Positions 1 through 14,071 of a stretch of 64,000 nucleotides of DNA are shown here, piece by piece. The notes under the pieces were generated by a model, which was given only the letters and a program-made list of their open reading frames with translations, ran no database searches and was not told the DNA's origin. A program made the position numbers and the translations under genes. The DNA comes from Latrodectus hesperus (lineage: Eukaryota; Arthropoda; Arachnida; Araneae; Theridiidae), in contig CM075853.1 in assembly GCA_037975125.1 (NCBI GenBank), positions 74,108,609 to 74,172,608 on the forward strand, read 5' to 3'. Numbering within the stretch: the first letter of the stretch is position 1; each line of letters starts with the position of its first letter.

Positions 1-307
1 TCGAAGGACAAATGTCTAAAAAACTTCGAGCAATTCCCCCGAAGAGTGTTCGTATTAAAACAAAGAGTAGAAAAATACATTTCAATCTGATTTACTGAAA
101 CATGTATTATGTATTTTTCTACTGCATGTATTTTCTATATGTATTTTTCTACAGTATTCATTTTTTTCTACTGTAGTTATGTTTCATCTATTGGGAGTAT
201 TTTTATTTTTCTGCATATATATTTAATCTAATTTTTTAACTAGGTTCTTTTAATACGAATACTTTTCGGAGGAATTGCTCGAAGATGTTTAGACATTTGT
301 CCTTCGA
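1..307. mobile_element. MITE-like element with 60-bp terminal inverted repeats
   Basis: Bases 1-60 and the reverse complement of 248-307 match at about 55 of 60 positions, both outer ends beginning TCGAAGGACAAATGTCTAAA. The roughly 190-bp interior is very AT-rich, contains short repeats of the form GTATTTTTCTAC around 110-170, and has no coding potential. This architecture is that of a non-autonomous DNA transposon (MITE). The left end coincides with the window edge, so the target duplication cannot be read and the element may extend further left. Superfamily unknown. Confidence 0.75.
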
Positions 308-570
308 GCTTGTCAGAAAAGAGTGTTCATTTTGCATAGCTGGCCATCTTCCTCCAGATGAAGCCGTGGTCCTTATGCTTTCGTCTTGTCATTTGCATCA
401 TATATTTTAGTAATTTTCCAATTTTATATTTCTGGTTTCAATATTCTTCATGTTTTATCTTATTTATGTAAGAAAATCTTTCTTTAGCTGCTTTTGCGCT
501 GGCTAGGTTTCCTATAATGTGTGTGTATTGTAGTTCCTATTTTATTACATTTAATCCATTTATTTTCAAT

Positions 571-2762
<2,192 letters not shown>

Positions 2763-2795
2763 AAGTAGTTAATATCTAATAGATATTAACTACTT
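2763..2795. repeat. Perfect 15-bp hairpin
   Basis: AAGTAGTTAATATCT (2763-2777) is followed after a 3-nt loop (AAT) by its exact reverse complement (2781-2795). A degenerate copy of the right arm reappears just after the insert that ends at 3317. Confidence 0.85.
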
Positions 2796-2870
2796 CTTGT
2801 TCTAGTGTTTTTCTGATAGATATTGTATGTATACTAATTTATGTATATTGTACAATATCTTATAGATATT

Positions 2871-3317
2871 GTAGCGAGGGGATGCCACTGGACACAGCGG
2901 ACGATGAACGTCGGGAGTACATCACCCGCTGTGTCCAGTATATTTTCATGTGTATTTTCGTGGTAAGGCTACCCAAGGCGTGAAGGCCCTTCCATATGTC
3001 CACCTAAAGTCTGTAGATTCCGGAGCCAAGTCAGTTTTCTACCGCCAGTGCTCTAGGTCTCTGACCATAGAAGCTACCCCTTACCCCACCCATGAATAAT
3101 ACAAATGACTTTTGTTGGTGGCAATAAGCACTTCGAAATCGGCACTAGGTGCTCTTCTGTACAGGCTTCCCCTGGTCACATTTTATCTTAATTGGGACTT
3201 ACCTAGTAAGATCTGGTTCAAAATCCCTTATTGAAACTGGATTTTTTCAGGGTGAATAAACTAATGAATCTGATTTAGCATTGCTGGTCACAGAGTTGAG
3301 AAACAACAAACACCAAC
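2871..3317 (+). mobile_element. GC-richer retroelement-like insert with AAC-type tail
   Basis: This 447-bp segment is clearly richer in G+C than its surroundings and has no usable reading frame. It ends in an A/C tail (GAGAAACAACAAACACCAAC), resembling the tails of the LINE at 12776 and the SINEs at 13760 and 25123. The 7-mer AGATATT lies on both sides (2864-2870 and 3318-3324) and may be the target duplication. Near its 5' end is a 14-bp perfect stem, ACTGGACACAGCGG (2887-2900) pairing with 2926-2939. It may be a SINE or the 3' untranslated end of a LINE; no tRNA-like promoter is convincing. Confidence 0.5.
2887..2939. repeat. GC-rich stem-loop, 14-bp perfect stem
   Basis: ACTGGACACAGCGG (2887-2900) pairs exactly with CCGCTGTGTCCAGT (2926-2939) across a 25-nt loop. 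It lies inside the insert at 2871-3317. Confidence 0.85.
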
Positions 3318-6300
3318 AGATATTAGTTACTTCTTACAACATTTTCACACTTAAACCTCATTTTTCATAACTAATTTGCTAATCTTTTATTTCAATCACA
3401 ATTAAAGAATCATTTAATCCAGATTTGCTAACATTTTGTCTAAATCAAAATTAATTGAATTTGCAATGACATATTGATTACTCATGGACTCGTGCCCAGC
3501 TATTGTCCCCTGTTTCTTTTCAAACCACTATTAGTAAGCAACATGTCATTACACAATAAAATATTTTATCTGTGTTAAATGTTAACAAATCTGAATAAAA
3601 TGATTCCTGAATGGTGATAACAAAAAGATCCAAAATTTAGGTTTGAAAACTGAGATAAACTTTTTTAACAGGAGCAAGAAATCAAATCGCAGACAGATGG
3701 GAAATTCCCTTCCTGGTAATCGAAAACTAAGAGAAGTTTTTTTTTTTCCTAGAAATCCAAATTCATCACTCTTAAATATCCATATTATTTGGATATTTAT
3801 CGTTTACTATATCTATTACGTTATCGTTCTATACTTTAAGCCAATCCTCACTTTTCAAAAAATTTTAAATTCTGTGAAAGATAAACACTATACTAATTTG
3901 ATGAGATTTAATGAATTTAAATTTGATTTTAATGTGTTTCAATTTTAATGTATTTGATTCATTTAAAAAAGTAATATTGTACTTAAACGATATGCATTTT
4001 ATTTACTTGAATATAATAACAATTTTTCTAATTCTTCAATAGTATTAACCTTTGTATTATACATTTAACAAATAATTTAATTTATAACTAAAATGTGCTT
4101 ATTTTATAAGTTGTATCAACTTAAAATACGTATGTATACAACATATCTGAAAAATATATTTTGCTACAATATAATAAAAATTTATTGCAATTTTTAAGGA
4201 TTTACAAACTGTTTATGTAATTCAGTATAATGTTGAGAAAATACATTAGTTAACAAAATATTAAAAATTAATTCCTTTCTATCAAATTTAAATTTATAAA
4301 ATACGTAATATTATCAGTATATTTAACGACAAATATTTCAAAATACAAGAACTTTCATTTGAAGCATCAATGCTCCCGATGTATTATTTAAAAAAATGAA
4401 ACATTTACTTTAAAAGAAAAATACTAAATTCCATCGAAAGAAAAATATTTATATAAACTAAATTTGATTTAAAAAATATATTGTAAAAGTATGCTACTAA
4501 ATTTGATTAAATATAAAGTATTTAGATTTGTACAAACAAAACAAATTACAAATATCAGATTATGTAATTCCAATTTACATAACAAAATTCAATCTGATTA
4601 AAATATATTTTAAAAGTAACTTTATTAAATAATTATGATCCAGTAATTCAACCTAAGTATTATAACATATTTAAATATTTTTTCTTTCACTCTATCTCTC
4701 TAGTGCAATAATTGAAAAAGAGAAATTTAATTTTTCGTACAGCAGTTTTTCAGAGAAATTATAAAGATAGAAGAGATCTTATGAAAAATGAATATTTCAG
4801 AAATACGTTTCAAAATGCACAAATTATTAGTTTCATCTGTGTTAAATTCAAATAGCAAACATAAATTCTGTGTACACCAATCAGAATTATCATGAAAAAA
4901 AGAGAAAATTAAGTAAGATCTTTCTAAATAAATTTGGTTATTAAAATCACTGAACTTAAGTTCAAAAAATTTAAGGAACGCTCCAACAAGAAAACTTATG
5001 AAAATAATAAAAAATGTGACATGAACTTTATGAACTTTATGATGAAGAACTACGTTAAATTTCTCAATTTATTGGAATAAAAACTGTATGATATTATCGC
5101 AAGTTGCGCTTATGATAGAAAGCTTCCAAGAAATGAAAAGGATAATAAAAGGGTTTTAGGCAAAATTAATAATTCTATTATTTTTAATTTGTAAAATGTA
5201 AGCGAATCTATTTTTTCTAAGTTTTTAAGCTAGTTTATGTAATGTATTCTCATAAATCTGAAAATTGAACTTAAAATAAATTCCTATAATTTAATACCTA
5301 TTTTTTTAATAATGGAAACAGACTAAGATTAATAATATAAATCGTAGTCCGTTTCCATCTTTTGATGAGGATATTTTATAAATATTAAGCTTAATTTTAT
5401 ATATATATAGACCCTATAATTTTTCTCAGCATTGCAGAGGTATTAATTATTATAGAATTTTTAAATAAATTGTGTTATCGTTACATTAAATATAAATTTC
5501 AATTAGTTTTTTTTCCACTGATACAAATAAATATTTTTTAAAGTTAAGTTACTTGCTTTAAATATATAAGCATAATATGGTTAAATATTTACATTCAATA
5601 ATTTTTTCAAAAATTGGAAAAAAAACTTTTTAAGATTATATTAAAAATACACAAATTTAAAATTACTAATCACTTAATATAACAAAATGTTGTTGAAATG
5701 CTTAGAGAAATTTTTTTTAATTCATCAATGAAAAGAATATATTTATTTGGAATATATTATGAAAGGAATATCAATATGAAGCAAAGACTACAATTTGAAT
5801 TTCACATAGAATAGAATTATACAAGTCAATAAGTTCTTAATATTCTATGAAATTAAAATTTATGGTTTGATTTTTTTAAATTAATCTTAAAGGCTTTTTA
5901 TTTTTACAGACAATATATATGAAATTTAATGTTTGCAGACTATTATAATTCAATATTAACTATATATTTCGTAAGGTTTCTTAAGATTTATCGAATATAT
6001 ATTCTTGTACTGAAAATCAATTAAACTGATAATCCAGATTTGAGTCATATAGCTTTCATTTTTTATTTAAATTACGATGAATTACTATAATTAATATAAT
6101 AGAATTGACAATGATAAAATTCAAATCAATAAGAAATTGAATTATTAAAGATTTCAATTTACTATCTGATAACTAAGAAAAATTTATGAAATATAATTAT
6201 TTAATTTATGCTATATTGATATCACTTTATATACTATTCCATAGAATGAGATAAATTCAAAATTTCTAAGTATCCGTACAACAACACAAATTCATAAGAA

Positions 6301-6657
6301 CAACTTCTAGTTCATTTTTAAATGAATAGATAATATATTAATCTAGTAAACAAATAAAATTTTCATTTCAAAATTTGAGATATTTAAAAATATTTCTAGA
6401 CTAAAACTGAAGTATTGTTCAATCCAAAAATATTATCAAATGATGTTAGATGGAAAAATCAATTTTCAAGCATTATTTCTGTTTTTTAATACGATTATTC
6501 TTATATAGCGTTCCTTATTTCATTAATGCTAATATTAAATAGTTTTTACAATTTCTTTTAATTTACAATTATTAACATACATCTTTGAATTAACTGGAAA
6601 TCAGACAGGAGAAATTGCTTACATAATTAAAGAAATGCTAATAAAATGTTATCAAAA
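3318..6657. other. Gene-free AT-rich region
   Basis: Over 3 kb of AT-rich DNA without a supported gene. The only long open frame (3643-3948) has low-complexity hydrophobic content and no recognisable domain, so I do not annotate it. Confidence 0.5.
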
Positions 6658-7500
6658 TTGTTATTGACTTAAAATTAAAAAAAAGCTTCCCCCCCCCCAA
6701 AAAAATTCCAAATAAATTTACTCAAAATGTTAAATTTAAAATATTAATATAATATGAATGTAGGGAAATTCCTTTTCCAGAATAGAATGAAAAGTATTTA
6801 GAATGTAATCAGCATTGAAAGAAAAAGTACACAGTATGTTAATTGAAATAAAATAATAAATATGAAACTAAAATTATGGCGAAAAATCTCTTAAAATTTT
6901 GACTTAAAATAAATTGAAAGTGATAGTTGTTAACTTAAAAAATAAAAAAACTTTTTTATTTTTTTTAATAAAAAAACTTTTAAACCTGAACAAACTCTAA
7001 ATTAATCTACACAAAAACGTTACATTTAAAATATTAATATAAAATATGAATGCAGGGAAATTCTCTTTCCCAAATTGAATGAAAATTTTTTAGAATTCAC
7101 TTTGTTTTTAAACGCAGTACGATAATTAAACTAAAATACTAAATTTATAAATTAAAATAATGTATTTAATAATTAATTAAACCCAAATTAAGGCGAAAAA
7201 TCACTTAAAATTTTCATTTTAAATAGATTGAAAGTGAAAATTGTTATTAACTTAAAATTTAAATAAAGCTTTTTTTACCCCGAACAAATTTTAAATAAAT
7301 TTACACAAAAATGTTAAATTTAAAATCATAATATAAAATATGAATGCAGGGAAATTCCCTTTCCCAAATTGAATTAAAAGTTTTTATAATTCACTTTGTT
7401 GTTAAACACAGTACGGTAATTAAACTAAAATACTAAACTTATATATTAAAATAACATATTTAATAATTACTTAAACTAAAATTATGGTGAAAAATAACTT
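6658..7500. repeat. Degenerate tandem repeat, about 293 bp x 2.9
   Basis: Three copies in direct orientation share blocks such as ATGAATGCAGGGAAATT and AACTAAAATTATGGCGAAAAA. The GGGAAATT block recurs at 6763, 7055 and 7349, giving periods of 292 and 294 bp. Copies differ by many substitutions and small indels, including a C-run near 6690 and a poly-A/T expansion near 6940 that are not shared. No coding potential is seen. Confidence 0.8.
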
Positions 7501-9373
7501 ACTCTCTTTAACGTTAGAATCTGCACTTTTGAAATTTCTGATTTTGAAATTTCGAGTAAAATAGTTTCATTTTACTCGAAATTGTTGTTTATATAAGGAA
7601 TTTGATATCTTTCATACGCATCAAGTCATAATTTTTGTTGTTATATCTAATTATTGATAAATACTTATCTAAAATTCCTCGTTTAGTTTAAATCATTATC
7701 ATAACCTAAGTTTACGTTTTCCCCCATAAATTATCAATTGTAATTTACTTACAAAAATATTGTCAGCTATTCAAATTTATATTATTTTAGTCAGTAAAAA
7801 GTTTTATCAGATAAAATTACATTGCGTTACAAAATTATAAGATCAATGTGTTTTTCGTGATTTTAATCATAAATTTAAATCTTAGTGATAATAATAATAG
7901 TGTAAATCCTTGTTAATTTGGTAAGAATAAATAAAATATAAAGTATGTTATAGAATATTTTAAGTGATTTAAATGTATTATTTACTTTATCAATAATTTC
8001 AAAATTTCGCTTTCACAAATATTGCATAAAATTATAAAATCTATATAAAGGTTTCAATAAAAGGAAACATTGATGGATGTAAAAATTTTTTTAGATACTG
8101 AAAAATATATAAATAATTAAAAAATAATAGTTTAAAGAATACTTTATACCGAATATCATTCATATATTATACGATTTTAGATTTAATACATTGTTACTAT
8201 CAGTACAATATATTAGGTTTAATGAATCATGATAATTTTTAAGGCAATTTTACTACATTTGTACCATTGAAATTTTAGCATACACATTTCATTCACATTA
8301 AGCCCAACAATTATTAATGCAGATACATCTGTCTTAAAAATGAACAATAAATAGCAATATATCTTCCTAGTATAATTATACGTTTAAATTAGAATACTTT
8401 AGTAATAATAGTTTGAAAATATAAGAAATGTGAGGACCGCTATCACATAAATATAGTTATTAACTCATGAGTTACAATAAATTAATACAAATAAAATTAT
8501 TAACTCATGAGTTTTTCAAATTTCGGTAATATATGCTGAGATTAATTTAATATATTCGTTATTTTATTGTTGTAAACTTCTTAAATGTGTATGACTTTAA
8601 TAAAATAATGTATATGTAAATTTTCCTTAATGAATACAATTTGAAGGTATTCAGAATTCTCTGTCCCTTATTAGAATAGATACAAATCACGATATATCCT
8701 GACTCATTAAAAGTGATTTATTTAGATTCATATATTTATTTATGTATATAGCAATAAAATGTTTAGTCATTTCTGTTACATTCTCAAAATCTGAATTGAT
8801 ACGATAAGTGTTTGTAATGTTACAATCTCCAGAGTTTTAAAATTCTTTGAGTCTATGTGAAGTATGATTTGCATTCAAAATTCAATGTTTAATTTTTATG
8901 CTCATATGCACACAACCTAGCTTGAAACTGATTTTTCAAAATTACACAAGGTAAGGGAACAATTATAAATAGAAAACGTATTATATATTCCAAAGTATAA
9001 GCTGAACACGTATTATATATATTATGCTTTCAAGTTGAGGTTATTCCGATGTAGTGAATTCAAAATTAAATTTAAAACATTTTAGTTATGTTATCTTAAA
9101 TAGGAAAGTTACAAAACACAACGAATACTAGTGAAGCAGTTTTAAAATATTATTTTAACCTTTGTACGTAATATGTCATCTAAAATATTTCATATTTTCC
9201 TTGCAAGTAACATATTTAGATATTTGGCACCATGTAGTGAATAGTCAAGCAATTGAAAATAGCTTTGATTTCTTATTATCCAAAACATGTTTGGAGCTTA
9301 TTATCTAAAACAAAGCCTGTTTGGAGGGCTTTCAAAAATTAATGAGCTATATTTATAAGCTAAAATGTATCAA
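7501..9373. other. Gene-free AT-rich region
   Basis: No supported gene or element. It contains a short direct duplication of TTATTAACTCATGAGTT (near 8457 and 8498). Confidence 0.5.
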
Positions 9374-9938
9374 GTCTGTGAAATTTCTTAGTGGGTTCCC
9401 TCACTAAACATGGCATACAGACCGCAGAAATTAAATATTCATTTATCATTATCCATCAATTGCTATGTTTCAACTCTATGCTTCCTATTCCATTAATCAT
9501 GCTCCTATCAACGCACTAAAAATATTCCCAGTCTGTGAAATTTTTTAGTGCATTCCCTCACTAAACATGGCATACAGACAGCCGAAACGAAATATTCATT
9601 TATCATTGTCCATCAATTGCTAAGATTCAACTCTATGCTTCCTAATCTTGCTCCAATCAACGCACAAAAACGTTTCCCAGTCTGTGAAACTTTTTAGTGT
9701 CTTCCCTCACTAAACATGGCATACAGATAGCAGAAACGAAATATTCATTTATCATTGTCCATCAATTGCTAAGATTCCACTCTATGCGTCTGTGAAACTT
9801 CTTAGGGCGCTCCCTCACTATACATGGCATATGCACTCCCTCACTATACAGACAGCAGAAACGAAATATTCATTTATCATTGCACATTGGTGAGATTCAA
9901 CTCTATGCTTTTTATTCTATTAATTTTGCTCCAATCAC
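9374..9938. repeat. Tandem array of an about 155-bp unit, four copies
   Basis: The block beginning GTCTGTGAAA starts at 9374, 9531, 9680 and 9788, so the spacing shrinks from 157 to 149 to 108 bp. Each unit carries TCCCTCACTAAACATGGCATAC, then GAAATATTCATTTATCATT, then CAACTCTATGCTTCCTA. Later units have internal deletions, and the fourth repeats the short TCCCTCACTATAC block. The unit is not coding and is less AT-rich than its flanks. Confidence 0.88.
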
Positions 9939-12775
9939 TGGTAAACAGTAATTTCATACTTATCGCTTATTCTCATACCATGAAATAAGCACTGTAATTT
10001 TGCATTCCCAATTGTTATTCCAAGTATTAATCACTTAAATTTAAAACGAAAAAACTACAAATGTGTTATTATATTTTAACTTAAGATTTAAATATTCTAG
10101 TTACTATCATCATTAATTAAATTAATTTTGAATTTTACGACATTGTAGGAAAATTAAATAATTATTATGTTTTATTTTATAAATATTTACGTACAAAATG
10201 TCGAAAGCAATGACAGAATTTCAAATTTGACATTTTTTACAATTTTTTAACATAATAGTTTCTAAATGTTATCAATCAAAAATAGGAAATTAAAAACATT
10301 AATAGTGGCAATCAATCATATAAATAAATTATGAAGTAAAAAATTTATCAATTTTTGATGAACTATTGCAATGATTAGCCAATATTTTCATCTTATTCGA
10401 TTATTCTGGTAATATATTGGATATCCTTCTATTTTGAAAACATTTTTCGTTTCTTTTATGAGTAACTTTTTGCATTAAATATTTCAGCAATTTTATTTCA
10501 GGCTCCTAAGAGTAAAATTTTTGATTAGATCCATTTATTGCCCATTTGAATTTATTATCTTTAACAATTTCTAGCTTAAATGAGTGAGCATTTTTCTGCA
10601 ATTTTTCTGAATAGAAAAATTCATACATAATATTTTCTTGCTGTCTTCTAAACTTTAAAGGTATAATCAAATTATGCAAACAGAATATTAGGTTCATAGT
10701 TGTAGAAACTCTCAGTTGAATATTTGTTATTTCTGCAGTGTTGGTATTGTGTGCAACTGTTGTCTAATTTTGATTTAGCTTTAACAACATTTATACATTT
10801 TTCACATTTCATCCCACGTTTATGAGATAATAATATGGAATCAGTATCCTTCCTTATTTTCAGTTCTCAGTTGATAAAATAAGGAGCATTTTTACTATTA
10901 ACATTTCTCTCTCTATCTCAACTAAACCTTTAATTCTGGTTTTTATAGGCATTCATTGAATATACCAGTGCTTACATATCTATGCTGGTTGGGAATAAAT
11001 TTCATGTATTGGTAGTCAGGTTCATAATATTATATCTCATTGAGATTTATCACATAAAATAGAAAACAACTTAATTAAGATTAAATATTAAATTCTTTAT
11101 TAGTTTTCAAAATTCAGTAGAAGTTAACGGATAATTAATAATGATTTCGGTGTTTATATTTACATCGAACACATAACAAAACTCTACATATCTTATTTAA
11201 ATAAGTATGAAAATCACTTTATATTATATTGATACTAAAATATTCTGTTACTAATTCTGAGGAACAATTATAATCAAGAAGATTTTGGGAAAAAAGGGAT
11301 TAGCTTATTAAATTTGCATTCTATGCCCTTAAACTCTAAAACAGCAGTTCTTAACTCTACCCTTTTAACTTATTGAATACAAATGTAATCAAAACGCATT
11401 GAGTTCAATTCAATTGGTTCAATTTTACCTTAGAGTTATAATTTAGATTTGAAAAGTGTTTAGTTTTAATTGTATTCGTTAAATCATGATACATTTATAG
11501 AAAATGGAATTCAGTTTTCCTTATATATATGAAAATTTTTTTTTTTTTTTTTTTGTAAAAAAAATTCCTCTAACTCCTGATCACAACCAAAAGTATACAT
11601 ATTTTAATAGAAAGCTCATGAATGTGGGAATCCTAATTCGTAATTTTACAAATTGTCGGATTCTTAAATAAATATTATTGTATCTTATTATTTTTCATTT
11701 TGAATGATATATAAACAAAATTAGAAAGCTATTCATTCATTGTATATTTCTGTTTGAAATATTTGCAATTTTTTAATTTTCAAAATTTTAATTCCTTTAT
11801 TAAGATATTTTCTATACCAATTTACTTAGTGTAATATTAATATTTAGATTATTGCTATGCTTAATGTTAATTAAGTTACTTTTGATTTCATATAAATATT
11901 TTGTTACTGTTCAAAATGAATGCAATTCAAGAGACGATAAAAAAGCGATAACATCTTATTTAACAATGCTGATTATCAATTCTAGTGATTTTCATAACAA
12001 GGGTTTTTTCCCTTTCCTTTTATCAAAATTAAATCTGAATAAGCTGACATGATAAATGATAAAGAAATGATAATGAAATCAGTTTAGGTTTCCCTTCTTT
12101 AGAATTGTATGTTTTTGTTTAAGTTTGTAGGTATGTTGAAATATTTTTCATTTGGCGTATGGTAAAACTCTTGATTTATTATATGTCTATCACAATGTTC
12201 TGATTTTTCAATATCAAACAAGGAATAATTCAAAAACATATATTTGCATTCATAAATCTATTTATATAGCAAAAATTAGGAACATATTTTTAAAAACTTA
12301 TTAATAGGGAAAACAAAATGACATTTTATTAGCTTTTTTATCTTTTTGTACATGACATTTTATTAACTACTCTTCTACTCTAAAGTTTTATAAATCTCAT
12401 ACGAGCTATGTTTATAAAATCCACATAGATATTTGCATATATTTATGATACACAATACGTAAAAGAAGAAAGAATGAATATAGATGTAATTAATGAAATA
12501 TATAAAAATCTTTATTGATTTGAGAACAATGAAAAGAAAAAGGAAATGTCGGCTTATTTAAAATAAACAGAAAAAATAATATAATTGTTTACCAGAAACA
12601 AAAATTAAAATAAATAATCTAATTTCTGATCATTTTAATTAATAATTAAAAAATAATTAAAATTATGATTATTAAAAAATTATTAACTGAACTGATAAAG
12701 ATACCTACTACAACGAGTGATACCAAATACAGAAAAAATGAGTAAGTTTTTGAGGGAGAACCTAAGAATAATATT
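9939..12775. other. Gene-free AT-rich region
   Basis: No supported gene. Open frames at 10506-10697 (minus) and 11852-12052 (plus) lack domains, splice context or codon bias. A run of 17-20 T lies near 11537-11555. Confidence 0.5.
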
Positions 12776-13335
12776 TGTTGTTGTTTCTAATCCCAGATGA
12801 TGTAGATTAGCAGCACCATCTCTATAAAACCAAAAATGTCCGGAAGGTCTAACAAATAAAATAGGATCCCTTAAAATCTCAAAAACCATAAAATTTAGAC
12901 AATATAAGAATATAATCGAGGGAGGCTTTGATACTGCCCCACGCCAATGACACTCTGAAAAGAGCCTCTCATTCTGGTGAATGGTAAGTGATTTAATATG
13001 CCCACTCTAAAAGCGTAAGAGAGCCATCTGCTGTTTTTTTCTCGATATATTGAGTTTGTTGCACCAACAAGGTCTTTTGCCAAAGTACCACGGGTGAGCA
13101 AGAAGAACTCCCCAAAATGTACTTAATTCCACCTTTTGATTGAGGAAATTTTAGAATAGGTTAATTTAGCGTTGTCATGCAGGTTATTAGCAGAGGCAGT
13201 CTTGGCCAGATTAACAGCAATCTCATTACCAATCTATCCAATATGGGAGGGGTCCCATTGAAAGTGTATAAAGTGTCTTTTAGCAAGCTGATTCAAAAGT
13301 TCTAGTTCTAGAATAATATTTAAACCTATTAAAGG
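12776..13335 (-). pseudogene. LINE remnant: RNase H end and C-terminus
   Basis: Read on the minus strand, the segment from about 13300 encodes FQWDPSHIG followed by GNEIAVNLAKTA. This corresponds to the last part of a retrotransposon RNase H domain (usual pattern W-x-P-x-H-x-G-x-x-GNE-x-AD-x-LAK); the final catalytic Asp appears replaced by Val. Further downstream, frames containing LLTRGTLAKDLVG and MVFEILRDPILF fit the degraded C-terminal region of such a polyprotein. Stops and frameshifts interrupt every frame. The copy ends at an AAC-rich tail (minus-strand AAACAACAACAAAT, near 12776-12788). It is a dead, 5'-truncated non-LTR retrotransposon of the RNase H-bearing (I/R1-like) group; the exact clade is not determined. 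Confidence 0.65.
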
Positions 13336-13748
13336 AAATGGAAAGAAACTTCATTGTTTATCTAATTGGAATCATATTTTTAATTTAAAGAAAGTATAAT
13401 GTATGTCTATTAAAATAAAACAAAAAACAAAATTTTGTAAAAGACAATTTGAAAGAACAATAAAAGTACGTAATTTACTTACAAGTGCAATTTAGCAAAT
13501 CTTTTTCTGCTGAGATTATTTTCACAAATCCTTGAAACAGCGTATTCATTTTATGATGGAAGCTGAATTGTTTAGTATTACAACATCTTGCACTTCAGCA
13601 ACTTTTTTAAATACATGGCACTCTAAAAATATTACTAAAACAAGCATTTAATGATGGAATGTTTCAAAAATAGATGAAATTGGAATGTAAATAGAGGACA
13701 TATTAGATAATTGGATTTTAGCGATGCATGTTAAATCGATAACGTACG
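13336..13748. other. Gene-free AT-rich spacer
   Basis: No gene or element recognised between the LINE remnant and the SINE. Confidence 0.5.
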
Positions 13749-13759
13749 TCGAATCTCTG

Positions 13760-14060
13760 TTGTTGTTTACTAATGACTCTTGGAGAAGCCAAGCTCGCTA
13801 TGCTATGCGAATTAAAACGACTGGGAACGTCTTTCGTTTTATTCAAAGCATCATGAAGGTGAAAGTACGACTTTGCTCTACTCACTTGCTATAGGTACCC
13901 GTTTCTAGAGTAGGCAACCATTCATACCTCATTCATACAAGGAAAAGACAAAGACAGGATAGATAGAGAGAGAAAGTACATCCATGCCCGAGCCGGGATT
14001 TGAACCCAGGACCTCCTTCTCCGTAGTCAGGCACGCTGACCACTAGACAAGTTGGTCGGC
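13760..14060 (-). mobile_element. Complete tRNA-derived SINE with target duplication
   Basis: On the minus strand the element opens with a tRNA-like head, GCCGACCAACTTGTCTAGTGG. An A-box-like TAGTGGTCAGCG is followed by an excellent B box, GGTTCAAATCC (around 13990-14001 on the plus strand). These are the internal RNA polymerase III promoter elements. A roughly 220-bp body follows, and the element ends in AAACAACAACAG. The flanks carry an 11-bp direct repeat with one mismatch: TCGAATCTCTG (13749-13759) and TCAAATCTCTG (14061-14071). Its 3' 130 bp are shared with the SINE at 25123. The open frame 13933-14184 is incidental. Confidence 0.88.
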
Positions 14061-14071
14061 TCAAATCTCTG

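Noticed and set aside
3643..3948. 101-codon open frame
   Set aside because: AT-driven composition, mixed hydrophobic tail, no domain, no splice signals and no codon bias.
9374..9938. CRISPR-like array
   Set aside because: Units are about 155 bp, contiguous and decaying, with no short repeat-spacer pattern; the genome is eukaryotic.
13985..14060. Functional tRNA gene
   Set aside because: A and B boxes are present, but the segment does not form a full cloverleaf by eye and is followed by a SINE body, AAC tail and target duplications.
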